Positions 35,923 through 48,086 of a DNA stretch of 64,000 nt are shown here, in pieces. The position numbers and the translations under genes are program-made. The first letter of the stretch is position 1. Each line of letters starts with the position of its first letter. The DNA comes from Phyto melanocephala (Eukaryota > Arthropoda > Insecta > Diptera > Rhinophoridae). The stretch spans positions 106,533,947 to 106,597,946 of the forward strand of contig OW799235.1 in assembly GCA_941918925.1 (NCBI GenBank), in the 5' to 3' direction. The notes beneath the pieces are model-generated. The model worked only from the letters and a program-made list of their open reading frames with translations, searched no databases and was not told the origin of the DNA.

Positions 35923-36546
35923 GAGGGTGGTTAAATTTTAAGGGCCCATGTTGAAGGTGAACTACACTTAGTCCTTAAATTTGTTTTCTGCATTTCACTT
36001 GACATTTCTCAATCTCAAACTTACTCAATTTGATCCGTGGAAAGATACGCAAATGAGCAACGCTTTAAAGTTATTCAGGTTTTTTATAAAAATGGGCGTT
36101 CAAATCATAATGCATTTTGTGCACTTCGTGATTATTTTGGTCAACATAATCGTTCGAATTCGTCCACAATCGGGAGAATTGTAAAAAATATTTAAATTTC
36201 TGCAAAACAGGTCTGTATAAAATGTTAGAAAATCTGTGAATGCCTTCTTAGTTCGCTGAATAAGAACTACTGCTGGTTTTTGCGATAGTGTGGCAAAAGA
36301 GCAGTCAACCTCGCCTCATCATCATGCCTAACAATTGAGCATTAACATTGTGATTGAAAATTTGGACCATCAGATAGAGGAGTGGCGCCAAGGATTGGGG
36401 GGGGGGGGGCCATTTGGCAGATATTTTGTTAAATACATAATTGAACCATACAAATATTATCATTATAAAAAGAAATGATAATAATATCCTAAATAATTTG
36501 TGTTTTATTTAAATTCAACATCGGTCCTTAAAATTTAACCACCCTC
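35923..36546 (+). mobile_element. mariner MITE nested in E4, complete
   Basis: The ends GAGGGTGGTTAAATTTTAAG and (reverse complement of right) GAGGGTGGTTAAATTTTAAG are identical over at least 20 bases, flanked by TA on both sides. The interior carries FYKNGRSN-like and ENLDHQIEEWRQ relics. Best-defined copy of this 0.6-kb family. Confidence 0.92.
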
Positions 36547-36726
36547 TATAACTTCGATATGCTACTAAAATGTTTTTGTAAATGTAGTCTTTCAATGAAA
36601 GTGGGCGTTAAAGTAATCGTGTCAATAAAGTTTCTGCTAATAAATACAACTTAGATATTTCAATATAGTCCTTTATTTTCCCAAAAACTTTGTCAATAGA
36701 GAAATTACATGAATTTAAGATACGCC

Positions 36727-37640
36727 GTTATATGGGAGGTGGGCGTAAAAGTGGGCGTGTCACCTTAACTTTTTGGCACAACGACTACATTGATTAGAAG
36801 GATATACGAAGCAAATTTGATCATAATACCTCTAATTTTGGCGGTTTTATGAGCGTTTAAATTTCATTAACGGTAGATAACGTGAAAAGTGGGCGTTATA
36901 GTAGGCATGTCAAAGTTTTTTTTGCGAATGAGTACAACTGAGGTGTTTCAATATAACCCTTTATTATTCCAAAATCTCTATTAATAGAGAAATTATATGA
37001 ATTTTAGGTAAAACGTTATATGGGAGGTGGGCGTAAAAAATGGCGTGGCACCTCAATTTTCTTGCACAGTAATTACATTGCCTAGAGGCATATACGTAGA
37101 AAATTTGATCATCACACCTCTAATTTTGGCGGCTTTATGAGCTTTTAAATTTCATTAACGGTAGATAACGTGAAAAGTGGGCGATATAGTAGGCGTGTCA
37201 AAGTTGTTTTTGCGAATGAGTACAACTTAGGTGTTTCAATATAGTCCTTTATTATTCCAAAATCTTTATTAATAGAGAAATTATATGATTTTTAGTTAAA
37301 ACGTCATATGGGAGGTGGGCGTTAAAGTGGTCGTGGCACCTTAATTTTTTGGCACAGTAATGACATTGCCTAGAAAGCTATACGCAGCAAATTTGATCAT
37401 CATACCTCTAATTTTGGCGGTTTTATGAGCTTTTAAATTTCATTAACGGTAGATAACGTAAAAAGTGGGCGTTATAGTAGGCGTGTCAAAGCTATTTTTG
37501 CGAATGAGTACAACTTAGGTGTTTCAATATAGCATTTTATTATTCCAAAATCTTTATTAATAGAGAAATTATATGAATTTTAGGTAAAACGTTATATGGG
37601 AGGTGGGCGTAAAAGTGGGCGTGGCACATTGATTTTCCGT
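36727..37640. repeat. tandem 288-bp array in E4 (three full periods)
   Basis: Four copies of GTTATATGGGAGGTGGGCG (third reads GTCATATG) at exact 288-bp steps. Units hold two GTGGGCG-rich blocks about 155 bp apart. No ORF runs through the array. Confidence 0.9.
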
Positions 37641-38275
37641 TACAAGAAAGCGTCTCACCAAAAAGCAAAGTGTGCAAAATTTCAGAATCGTACATCCAAT
37701 TTTGTTGCTTTTATGACATTTTTGTTTTTAATATACCGAAAAATACACTGTGCGGTATAAATTTTCGTACATTTTGATCGATAACTCCTCTCCTAATACA
37801 TAGATTTAGATAATTTTTGGGGAAAAACATTGGTTTTACTCAAGAAATATATATTCGAAGTTTCATGAGCCTACGTTAATGCGTTTGGACACAATTCCAT
37901 TTTATTCGATGTTTGAAGGACACGGTTTTTTCGACCTACTCTTGCTTTTCGAGCTATAACTCTCTTCCTAATATTCCGACTTAGCCCATTTTCAATACCA
38001 AACAAACCTTATCTATAAGAAAGATTCTGGCAAAATTTGAGCCCCCTAGCTTTTTTGGTGCGACCTCTATCGTGCTTTCAACAGACGGACAGACGGACAG
38101 ATGGACAGACGGACAGACGGACAGACGGACGGACATAGCTAGATCGTCATCAAATCAAACCGTGATTCAGAATATATATACTTTATGGGGTCTAAAATGG
38201 ATATTTCGATGTGTTACAAACGGAATGACAAAATGAATATACCCCCACCATTTTTTTGGTGGCGGGTATAAAAAT

Positions 38276-39600
38276 AAAGTACAGGATTGGGCAAAGTTAT
38301 ATTTACAAAATTAGCATCAGTGCTGTGATTTTGAAACCGTTGTGGGCTCGGGATCGAAAACCTACGTCGGCGCTCGGATAACTATATTTGTATATTATTC
38401 TTGTTCTATTTTGACCCTATAAACTAACAAAAAATAGTTTTTATTTCATTTCATTTTCTTATTTTTTTTTATGAAAACTCAAACAAAACGATTGTAAAGT
38501 CTTAAGTTTTTTTTTTGTTAAGCAACATTTACCGAAGTGCATTGCACTGTGAAAAGTGCATTGCATAGTAGTTTCTTACACTAACTGCATATCTGGCGCG
38601 TGTTTTTGCTCTCATATTTTACATGCCTGAAATCGGCAGCTTATTGTCAGATATATTATTAAACTGATTAAATGGAGAAGAGGAAAGAAATTAATTTGTG
38701 CCATTAAAATTACGAGGCGCGTCTATATAAAACCTATTACCCTTTAAATTGTTGGCACAAACTTCTGTTTTACTAAGGTATGCATTTGTATGTGTTTTGA
38801 GTGTGATTATTATTTTATGTGTAAATATCAGCTAAAACTGCTATATCTAATAATTTAAAAACGTTGCCAATAACCATAGCCATATTTTAATTTTGGTTAG
38901 TTATTTGGTCCATTGAATGAAAGCCGTTTTTTTGGTTATAGTCAACTATTCAATTCGGTTTATATTTTTTCTCTGGCATACCAGCATTAGTCAGAGTTAT
39001 ACAAAATAATATTACTTCACTTTGTATTTTTTTTTTTTTTTGGTTTTTGATATAAATATTATTCTAATTTACTTATATTTAAAGCAAAAAGTAGCTGCCT
39101 TTCCCTTTTTTGAATCTAAGAACTAAAGAATATTTTGAACGTCAACGTCAGCTTTGATTTTATCTGGTAAAAAGGTAATATTCTGACAAACTGTATAGAG
39201 AATTGCAAGACGCTTAGACAACAAATACCTATCCAAATTCAATGAGGTTAGTAAATTTTCGCAAACTCTTCTTCTTCCGAAATTCTTCCAATTAAAATCA
39301 AGTAATTGATGTATTTTTATAAAACGAGATTCTGATATTGCTGCTCGGTAGTATTATGACCTTAAAAATAATTATTATCATACACATGATGCAAAAGAGC
39401 TTTTTCCCATCTAGATATGTGTTTGTTTTAATTGACCATATGTGACCAATTTCACTGCATAAGGTGAACTGTGCATTACATTTGAAAATATCATTGGGCC
39501 TTTGCTGTAACCGTAAATAAAGAGCGATAAGGGTTATGATAAAACATTTTTTTATATACTGCTTTTAAACGATGAGGGTTATAATTAAATATTTTTTATA
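38276..39600. other. A+T-rich stretch, no gene seen
   Basis: No coding similarity or element ends recognised; long T-runs near 38500 and 39030. Confidence 0.45.
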
Positions 39601-39619
39601 TTCTGCTTGTGAAAACATA

Positions 39620-39987
39620 CCTGAGATCCGGTTTCAACAGGATGCAGTCATTGCCACAGTGCGCGAAATACAATGGTACTTTCAACTCAAATCTTTGAAA
39701 AGCGAATAATTTTCAGAATTTATTATTTGCCTGATTTGTCAATAATAGCTTTGTTTTCCAAAATATTCTCCATCATCATTTCTCAATTGAGGTACCTCCA
39801 AAACAAGCAGTTTGATTGCATTTTAAATGACTTTTGTAGGGTTATTCTGTCGATTGTTGTTTTTTTTAAGGGCTCATACACTTAGATCCAAATTGTAAAG
39901 AAAATTTAATTTTTCATGTTTAATAATCTAAAAAAATAATAAATATATAAAAGAAAAAGTCATTGTTTTTTGGCCCACCCTGTATAT
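39620..39987 (+). mobile_element. possible Tc1-like element 3' end
   Basis: Ends ...TTTTTTGGCCCACCCTGTA followed by TTAATA; its reverse complement TACAGGGTGGGCCAAAAAAC has the look of a Tc1/mariner terminus. Just inside, the 70-codon frame 39673-39885 ends CRVILSIVVFFKGSYT, vaguely like the C-terminus of Tc1 transposases. No left end was found. Confidence 0.35.
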
Positions 39988-40364
39988 TAATAATTTTTCA
40001 TTATATTCTTTTAACTCTTTCACACTTTTAGCATTTACATTTAAAACTTATATCATTTCATTTTTATCTTTGCTCTGTTATACTCCTTGGAATTGTGCCA
40101 AACGCTAACAGAGATTTTTAAGGTGTACATTTAAGTTATAGCAAATTATTTTATATATATAGTTATAGCAAATTTTATTAAATTTTTGGCGACAATACAA
40201 CATTAAGTTGTCTGTTACAGGTTTGTGAAATAGTAATTAAGTGCTACATTTCTTAAATTTATGATCTGTGTTTTTGTTTGTAAGATTAAGTTAAGATTTA
40301 TTTATAGTTAGGTCTTGGTTATATGAAAAGGATTTATGTACATTTATTATTTACATACGCATAT

Positions 40365-41440
40365 GTGACAGCACATAGAGCAAGGGACCTAAGAGTAAAA
40401 AAAAAAACAATTTTCACTTTTTTTTTTTTTTTTATGTGGACAACATCTGAGCATCGAATAAGACCGATCCCATGCCCCAAAAGTGTTCCCTTCCAGAGAT
40501 ATGCGCGTTTTATAAAAGTAAAGTCGACGATTCTAAGCGCAAATACAAAGGGACCTAACGGTAAAATTGATTTATTTTTATTTTTTCCTCTACTAAATTA
40601 ACAAAATAACTTGATTTTACGAAACTACAAAAAATTTATTTTTTTCCTTATGAACAATTTAAAAAAAATAGAAAAATAATTTTAATCGACGGTTCTTGGG
40701 AATTGGTTCCTTAGAACTTGACGGTATCGGTCCTTTATTTTTTTCGATTTCTTCTTAACGTCGGCTGCCTCCACTTCTTGAGGATTGTCCACTTCCTCCT
40801 TTTCGTTTCCATTTCCAGAGACCAAAGGAAGAGGAGCAACCGAATCTTTTTTTAATCATAAAAACTTAAACCCTGGGTCTCTTTATACAAGTACCATTGA
40901 CACTTCATCGATAGCCCTGGTGACTGAATTATAATTGGTTTGTCATCGAAACTGGTATTGTTACTCAGATATATGTTTTTATTTATGCTGGCTGAATTCG
41001 CAAACAGTTTACATTGCACTGGTGACTGAGAAATGAATACAAAGTGATGATACTTCGATATTCCAACTAAAGTTTTATATTTAGTGGAGAGATATTCGTC
41101 CCATTTTCTCCACTCAACAACAGGCTCACTTGAGTTTGGGACTCCTTATCTTTATTCGTGAAGGTCGTACAAAAATCCACAGCCATTTTCTTAGGGATTA
41201 CTTCATTGCATTGATTTGAATAACACGGAGGTATTTTTGAACCATACAATCGAGCAACGCCCTCGTTTTTAAGGTTGACCAACCTGACGTTATGAGATAT
41301 GTCGCTTTCAAATGAGACCAATACCAACACGCTCAGTGGTACACCAAAGATACACGTATTTAAATCTTTAAAATGGCTCTCCTGAAAAAAACCTGTTTTA
41401 ACCCTTAGGTCCCTTTCTATTTTTCGCTGCACATATGTAT
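40365..41440 (-). mobile_element. ~1.08-kb segment bounded by inverted repeats, unclassified
   Basis: Left CATATGTGACAGC...AAGGGACCTAAGAGTAAAA (40370-40400) matches the reverse complement of the right side, CATATGTGCAGC...AAAGGGACCTAAGGGTTAAAA (41437-41394), with mismatches over about 40 bases. A third AAAGGGACCTAACGGTAAAA lies inside at 40548-40567, in the left orientation. No clear TSD. The interior contains an unrecognised minus-strand frame. It could be a DNA transposon or an inverted duplication. Confidence 0.5.
40690..41432 (-). pseudogene. unrecognised 121-codon frame with possible frameshifted extension
   Basis: Longest ATG frame in the window (41432-41067): six cysteines none in a familiar spacing, a LSVLVLVSF hydrophobic run near residue 34, and no signal I can name. 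After its stop, other frames stay open: SKYHHFVFISQSPVQCKLFANS then PGLSMKCQWYLYKETQGLSFYD. A final lysine/glutamate-rich tail, EKEEVDNPQEVEAADVKKKSKK, continues to about 40690. Together they look like one decayed protein of about 230 residues. The frame starts inside the right inverted repeat. It may be a captured gene fragment or an unknown transposon protein. Confidence 0.35.
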
Positions 41441-42924
41441 ATGTATGGGTGCAGGCAATCTGACTAAAGGAAAGTGAAAAATAAAAAATTGGAGAAAAAT
41501 TTTAAGCAGCAAAACATTTAAAATTTTCGTTATAATTTTTCACAATTAAAACTCGTTATTTTTTCGTAAAGTCCTGCATTCTTAATAATCAGAACAAACA
41601 CATTTGACAACGGTCATATATCAGAGTTACCACCTTCCCAAAAAAAAAAACTACGCTTAATTTAAAAAAAGTACATTGTTGCTGAGACAGAGTCTAAAAT
41701 TATTCAAGAAAGACATGTAGCTAAAATCCATTAAACGAACTTTCAATAACGGCACAGTAAACCAAGAGAATAGTATTCAGGGGTGTGAAAAAGAAAATAT
41801 TTTTCTTTGCAATCGTCTTTAAATAATTCTTAATCCTACGGGGTGACTGGCTTAACTATTTTTGTATAAGGACAAAATGACCTTAATGTACATTAAAAAC
41901 ACATATATATTATTAGCATCGTTTTAGAATCTTCGAGGTAAGTCCGAATTGTAGTTGAAAAAAAAAGGAAAAAAGATACACAGTTATTATTAGATATGTA
42001 TGTAATTCGACCACATAAAATAACTGTATAATTTTCTTCAAGCTAAATAAAGTAATGAATACATGTTGTCCAATATTATTTGCATAAATGCCAAATCCCT
42101 TCTTTGTCATGATATTGAACTATTTGGAAATTTACATAGAAAACCTATAACTATGTATTTACAATAAAAAGCTTAATTTAAATATCTGTAGTGTATAAGT
42201 TTAATATCTCTTACTTTCATTTTCGGTACGTAAAGAACATATAGAAAATCCTCAAACCTAAAAAAACTGCTTATTTGTGAATAAATATAAAAGTCAAATT
42301 TGTTGGCTGTCCAACACCTTGTTCTAATTTTGCAAATACTTGAGAGCAACAATGCTGGAATAAGAATAATTTAAATAAATATTTACATATGACCTTAGGT
42401 GTCCAAGTGACATCGTTTGTGTGTTTATGTTATTGAAGAAGCTTTTATGGGATTTAATGTTATGAATACAAAATAAACTTTAGTAAGTTAAATAAAGATT
42501 TAAATTCTGATTTTGATTTTAGTTTAAATTTCATTTAAATAACAAAAAATTTTATTGTTATTCATATACAACAGAGAGCTTTTCCTTTGGTTTTTGGAAA
42601 ATGCTGAAACAGAAGATACTATTTCTAAGGTCTTGGAAATAAATCATTGCCATGTAAATTACAAAAATTTATACATGCATATAATTTTTTCCTCAAGTAT
42701 TTTCATTTTCGAATAAAATATTCTGCAATATTCTTTTGTTGCTAAAATTTCATCTAAGAAAAATTGTAAAGTATAGTAAGTAAAAGACATATTTAAAAAA
42801 AAAAAAAATTATATCAGATTTTTAGAATTTTTTATACAAATCTTAAAAATTTGTGGCAAAAAAAAACTTCGTGTAATTTAAGTTGCATTTTTTTGGTGTT
42901 GGTCTTTTGAAAGTCTTGTACTGT
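41441..42924. other. A+T-rich stretch, no gene seen
   Basis: Frame 41913-42110 (minus) shows no family. No repeat ends recognised. Confidence 0.5.
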
Positions 42925-45069
42925 TTTTATACCCGCCACCAAAAAAATGGTGGGGGTATATTAATTTTGTCATTCCGTTTGTAACACATCGAAATATCCA
43001 TTTTAGACCCCATAAAGTATATATATTCTGAATCAGGGTTTGATTTGATGACGATCTAGCTATGTCCGTCCGTCTGTCTGTCTGTCCGTCTGTCCGTCTG
43101 TTGAAAGCACGATAGAGGTCGCACCGAAAAAGCTAGGGGGCTCAAATTTTGCCAGAATCTTTCTTATAGACAAGGTTTGTTTGGTATTGAAAATGGGCTA
43201 AATCGGAACATTAGGAAGAGAGTTATAGCTCGAAAAGCAAGAGTAGGTCGAAAAAACCGTGTCCTTCGAACATCGAATAAAATGGAATTGTGGCCAAACG
43301 CATTTACGTAGACTCATGAAACTTCGAATATATATTTTCTGAGTAAAAAAAAATAATTTTCCCCAAAAATTATCTAAATCTATGCTTTAAGAGAGGAGTT
43401 ATCGATCAAAATGTACGAAAATTTATACCGCACAGTGTATTTTTCGGTTATTTAAAAACAAAAACGTCATAAAAGCAACAAAATTGGATGTACGACTCTG
43501 AAATTTTGCACACTTTGCTTTTTAAGGAAAGGCTTTTTTGTAACGGAAAATCAATGTGCCACGCCCACTTTTACGCCCACCTCCCATATAACGTTTTACC
43601 TAAAATTCATATAATTTCTCTATTAATAAAGATTTTGGAATAATAAAGGGCTATATTCAAACACCTAAGTCGTACTCATTCGCAAAAATAACTTTGACAC
43701 GCCTACTATAACGCCCACTTTTCACGTTATCTACCGTTAATGAAATTTAAAAGCTCATAAAACCGCCAAAATTAGAGGTATGATGATAAAATTTGCTACG
43801 TACATCCCCCTGGGCAATGTCATTACTGTGCCAGAAAATAAAAGTGCCACGCCCACTTTTACGCCCACCTCCCATATAAGGTTTTACCTAAAATTCATAT
43901 AATTTCTCTATTACTAAAGATTTTGGAATATTAAAGGGCTATATTGAAACACCTAAGTTGTACTCATTCGCAAAAACAACTATGACACGCCTACTTTAAC
44001 GCCCACTTTTCACGTTATTTACGATTAATGAAATTAAAAAGCTCATAAAATCGCCAAAATTAGAGGTACGATGATAAAATTTGCTACTTATATCCTTCTA
44101 ATCAATGTAAAAATTTAGGTGACACGCCCACTTTAACGCCTACCTCTCATATAACGGTTTATCCTAAATTCATGTAATTTCTCTATTGACAAAGTTTTTG
44201 GGAAAATAAAGGACTATATTGAAATATCTAAGTTGTATTTATTAGCAGAAACTTTATTGACACGCCTACTATAACGCCCACTTTCATTGAAAGACTACAT
44301 TTACAAAAGCATTTGAGTAGCATATCGAATTTATAAAGGGTGGTTAAATTTTAAAGGCCAATGTTGATTTTAAATAAAACATAAATTATTTAAGAAATTA
44401 TTATCATTTCTTTTTATAATGATAATATTTGTATGGTTCAATTATGTATTTAACACAATATCGGCCAAATAGCCCCCCCCATCCTTGGTGTCACTCCTCT
44501 ATCTGATGGTCCAAATTTTCAATGACAATGTTGATGCTCAATTGTTGGGCATGATGATGAGTCGAGGTTGACTGCTCTTTTGCCCCACTACCGCAAAAGA
44601 ACAGCAATGGTTCCCATTCAACAAACTAAGAAGGCATTCACAGATTTTCTAACATTTTATACAGACCTGTTTTGCAGAAATTTAAATATTTGTTACAATT
44701 CTCCCGATTGTGGACGAATTTGAACGATTATGTTGATCAAAAGAATTACGAAGTGCCCAAAATGCATTTTGATTTGGACGCCCATTTTTATAAAAAACCT
44801 GAATAACTTTAAAGCGTTGCTCATTTGCGTATCTTTCTACGGATCAAATTGAGTAAGTTTGAGATTGAGAAATGTCAAGTGAAGTGCAAAAAACAAGTTT
44901 AAAGACTAGGTGTAGTTCACCTTCAACAAAGAAAGTGATACATATTTTATAATAAAGAGATTATTCCAAAGCGATTAACAAACTAATAAATATTGTGCTT
45001 TAAATGTACACAAAATTGGGGGTGGGTATAAAAGATTCGGCACATCCGAATATAGTGCTCTTACTTGTT
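42925..45069 (+). mobile_element. large DINE/Helentron-like element E5 (2.15 kb), inverted relative to E1-E4
   Basis: Begins TTTTTATACCCGCCACCA and ends with a mutated hairpin ATTCGG-CACAT-CCGAAT (45034-45050) and ATAGTGCTCTTACTTGTT. Read in this orientation it shows the mini-me order: (TA)n at 43017-43026, conserved core CTGAATCAGGGTTTGATTTG and onward, then GTCY run 43063-43101. 288-bp landmarks (CCCATATAA) at 43583 and 43871 (288 apart), next at 44146 (275). It contains a mariner MITE that has lost one end. Confidence 0.85.
44336..44930 (-). mobile_element. mariner MITE nested in E5, one TIR deleted
   Basis: Plus-strand left boundary AAGGGTGGTTAAATTTTAAA after TA. The other end jumps from CACCTTCAAC to AAAGAAAGTG, removing the terminal repeat present in E2 and E4. 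It sits at the same host position in the DINE body as the other copies. Confidence 0.8.
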
Positions 45070-46731
45070 ACAATTCAATTGATCGATTTAATTGAACGTT
45101 TAACGTGTAATTTTTTTGATGTTGGGTAAATGTTTTAATTATTACTCTGTTCAAACTAAAAATTATAGGGAAGCGTTTTGACAAAATAATAACAACAATT
45201 TGCATTTTTTTAAACGTGCGCAGTAATACTTCCTTTTAGTATCTGTGACTTTAAATGTCTTGTACTAAAAAATATTTCGTATAAGTTTACTAGTACGGGG
45301 CTATATTCATTTTTACTTTGACTATTATTTATTCATAAAACCCCACATGTCAAGAACGGAAACCAAAAAGCACGTCTATATTCGCTTAACAGTTTAAACA
45401 CATATAAATCATTTTAAGATTTTAGATCTAGAGGTTTTGCTTAACTTTTGTTGTGTAATTGACAAGCAAATTGTCTTTTTTTTTTTTGTAGGATTCTTTT
45501 ATTGTTTTATTCGTATTCACTGAACTTTTATATGAAGAAAAATGCCACACTTCGAATAGGAAGACTTGGTAACAAGTTGTGAATATTTATGGAGTAGATG
45601 ATATAATAACGACGTATATTGACAATCTTCATAAATAAATTCATAAAGACTAAAAGTTATTTTTAAAACACAAGAAGTACCAAAACAAATTCAATATTCT
45701 AAGGTTTTTATTTGGGAAAATAAAATTTGTTTTTTTTTGTCAAACTTCTTTGATAACAGTCTCTATTAAGAATAAAAATAACAAAATTTTTATTATTGTA
45801 TTTTTAAGAACATGTATTTATTATGCATTAGTGCATGGTAGAATAAGCAGCTCGAGTCGAGTTTTTTTTACAGCTCAGAGAATTTTACATTTTTTTTTTG
45901 TCAAAGTGCTAGGTTAAACAGATTAACCAATTAGCCAAACCTAGGGTAGAAAGACAACATGTTATCTTTAGAATTCAAGGACTGTGTTTAATTTAAGTAA
46001 TAATTTTTTTTAATTTTTATCACTCCTTTATTTATTATCCAGGAATTATTTATAAAATCTATGCACAGTTCTAATAACTTTGCAAGTTAGTTTATTGTTT
46101 AAAGATTATTGAGACTTATTTTCCTATAATTTCCAAAAGCCTACTTACTACTACTTGTAAATAATTTTTTGATGATTACAATGAAAAAAAATATATTTTT
46201 TTTTAGTTCTAGAGTCCATTTGAAATCTTTTTTTAATTAAAAATTATTATTTATAAGGTCAACAGCAAACAAGTGATTGAATAAGCACTATATGGACATA
46301 ATGGATCTTGGCGACCTAAGACCAAAGGTTGTAAAATTTTTCAGTTCTATGAATAAATTTTTTTTATTAAATTTTAAAGTAAGATTCAAGATTTTTTTAG
46401 ATGTTCCTCCACGTAATTGATGATAACTTAAAAAAGGCTAATTCGATATTATTAAAGTAAACTAAAACTATTTAAGATATACTTAGTCTTTAATCTGTCT
46501 ATATATTGCCTATCAATCGACTCAGTGTTTTCAGAGTTATAATAGAAACTTAAAATAAATTAAATTTAAATATTTTTTTACGTGAAAATAAAATTTTTTT
46601 TTGTATAAAAAAATCATGAAAAATCAAAACCGTCAAAAATTTTTTAGATATACTACTTCATGGCAAAGCTTCGTGTAATGGCAACAAAATGAGTTCTCGG
46701 TCATAAAAATAGTTTACAAATTTACTCACAA
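45070..46731. other. A+T-rich stretch, no gene seen
   Basis: No coding or element ends recognised; many T-runs. Confidence 0.5.
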
Positions 46732-46867
46732 TTAACCCTTTGAGGACCGGACTTTTTCTACTGAAGCGATTTTTTATTTTTTTATATTTTCATAATATAT
46801 GCACCAATAATAGGTACGTAAAAAAAATTTGGCCCTCTAGGTCCTCGCTTTGTCCCTCATTTTAATT

Positions 46868-46946
46868 GGCAAATATAGTTGCCTCTGGGTTGAAAGGGAA
46901 TTTTTTATCCAAGAAAAAAATATTACTCCTGGCAAATGTATTTGCC
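46868..46946. repeat. left pair of 16-bp palindromes in the piggyBac-like element
   Basis: GGCAAATATAGTTGCC at 46868-46883 and GGCAAATGTATTTGCC at 46931-46946, each followed by a CT(C/A)...GG(G/C)TTGAAAG-like tail. Consensus GGCAARTATGTTTGCC. Symmetry and position suggest transposase-binding sites (inference). Confidence 0.8.
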
Positions 46947-47072
46947 TATTGGCTGAAAGAAAATTCTTTTATAAAAAAAATTTTATTGAAACGTATGTTA
47001 TTGTATATTTGTTTATTTATTTAGGCTATTAAACAAATAATTTACAAAGAATTTGAACAAAAATAACAAGTA

Positions 47073-47886
47073 CTATACATGGTACTCGCCAAAGTAGTCA
47101 CGTGATAATGTGAAGCAAAGGAATACATTACATATAGTACAAAATACATTTGTGCGACTATATTTGCCATAGGAGGGAGGCCGCGTCTTGATATCTGCAC
47201 TTTGAGATTGCTGAAATGTCGGATCTGTGGACCAATATATTCGAATACTGGGTAGTTTTACTAGGCTTAATGTATGATTAGGCCGATATAAGCCTTGAAC
47301 TCTTACACGGTCAAAGTGAAAACACGACCTTTTTGCATAGCATACAGTTTGGACTACTCCACTATTATTATGCACATTTCTGAAACCAGAAATTATACTT
47401 CTTATTTTATAATAAGAACTAGTATGTTGAAATTGTAAAACCTAACCTTCAAAATTACAAACAGCATTAAACACATCATATGCTGATGGCATTTCCTCAT
47501 GTATATTTACAGTAGGTTTTAAAACTTGGGAATATTCATAAGTGCAATCCTGAAATCCAGTAAAAACGGGGCTTTTATAGGCACTCGTCTCTCTGAACCG
47601 GAAAGTCTTATCTGGTGGTATAAAATGTATTGGCTTTTCTAGTATAACTAAAGCATTAGAAGTCGTTGCAATTGGCTCAGCCTCTACAGCAACTGTTAAT
47701 AGGTTACGACTACTGCGGATCTTTTTAATTACAGGAGACTCTACGGGATTATTGCCTTCGATAACAATTTCTATCGGTTTATCCTCTTGGACTCGAAATA
47801 CTATAATAATACAATATTAAATAGTAATGTACGGAATACGCTTCTCTTATTGATTTCGAATAATTAGTGAATGAAAACGAAGACAT
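47073..47886 (-). pseudogene. piggyBac-like transposase, internally deleted, with putative introns
   Basis: A possible start is ATG at 47886 (MSSFSFTNYSKS). An open frame without ATG runs 47800-47447 and includes EDKPIEIVIEGNNPVESPV, FIPPDKTFRF and EMPSAYDVFNAVCNFE. A 67-bp GT-AG intron (47446-47380) would restore the frame as NFEEMCIIIVE--KLYA, then GRVFTLTV-EFKAYIGLIIH. A frameshift follows, then LVKLPSIRIYWSTDPTFQ, which matches the DDE_Tnp_1_7 pattern (MGxxKLPSxRDYWSxD). About 300 residues carrying the DDD catalytic triad are missing. The frame resumes in the C-terminal Cys-rich domain, GKYSRTNVFCTICNVFLCF...YFGEYH, before TAG at 47073. Several stops are present. Not functional; transposase family well supported. 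Confidence 0.82.
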
Positions 47887-48086
47887 TAGCAGCGCAGAAA
47901 AAGCTTGCAACTTAAAACAATAACAAACAAAGTCTGTTTTGTTCAATTAAATTTCATTATAAACAATTAAAAATAGACATGCACCAAAAAATTTAAGACT
48001 GTATACTCAGACATACATAAAATGATGAAAATAAGCAACAAACATTTAATTATTTTTAGGTGCATTTTTTTCCGTTTCAGCCCATA

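Larger units (their letters stand above)
35778..38275 (-). mobile_element. large DINE/Helentron-like element E4 (2.50 kb)
   Basis: Left AACAAGTAAGAGCACTATAT plus hairpin; right GGTGGCGGGTATAAAAATA. Contains an intact mariner MITE (35923-36546) and the longest tandem array: landmarks at 36727, 37015, 37303 and 37591, each spacing exactly 288 bp. The GTCY tract is the most expanded in the window (38081-38134, written GGAC/AGAC on this strand). The 67-codon frame 35981-36184 is the shifted reading of the MITE transposase relic. Confidence 0.88.

Noticed and set aside
36727..37640. CRISPR-like regular repeat
   Set aside because: The 288-bp tandem units are far too long, contiguous without spacers, and sit in a eukaryotic transposon.
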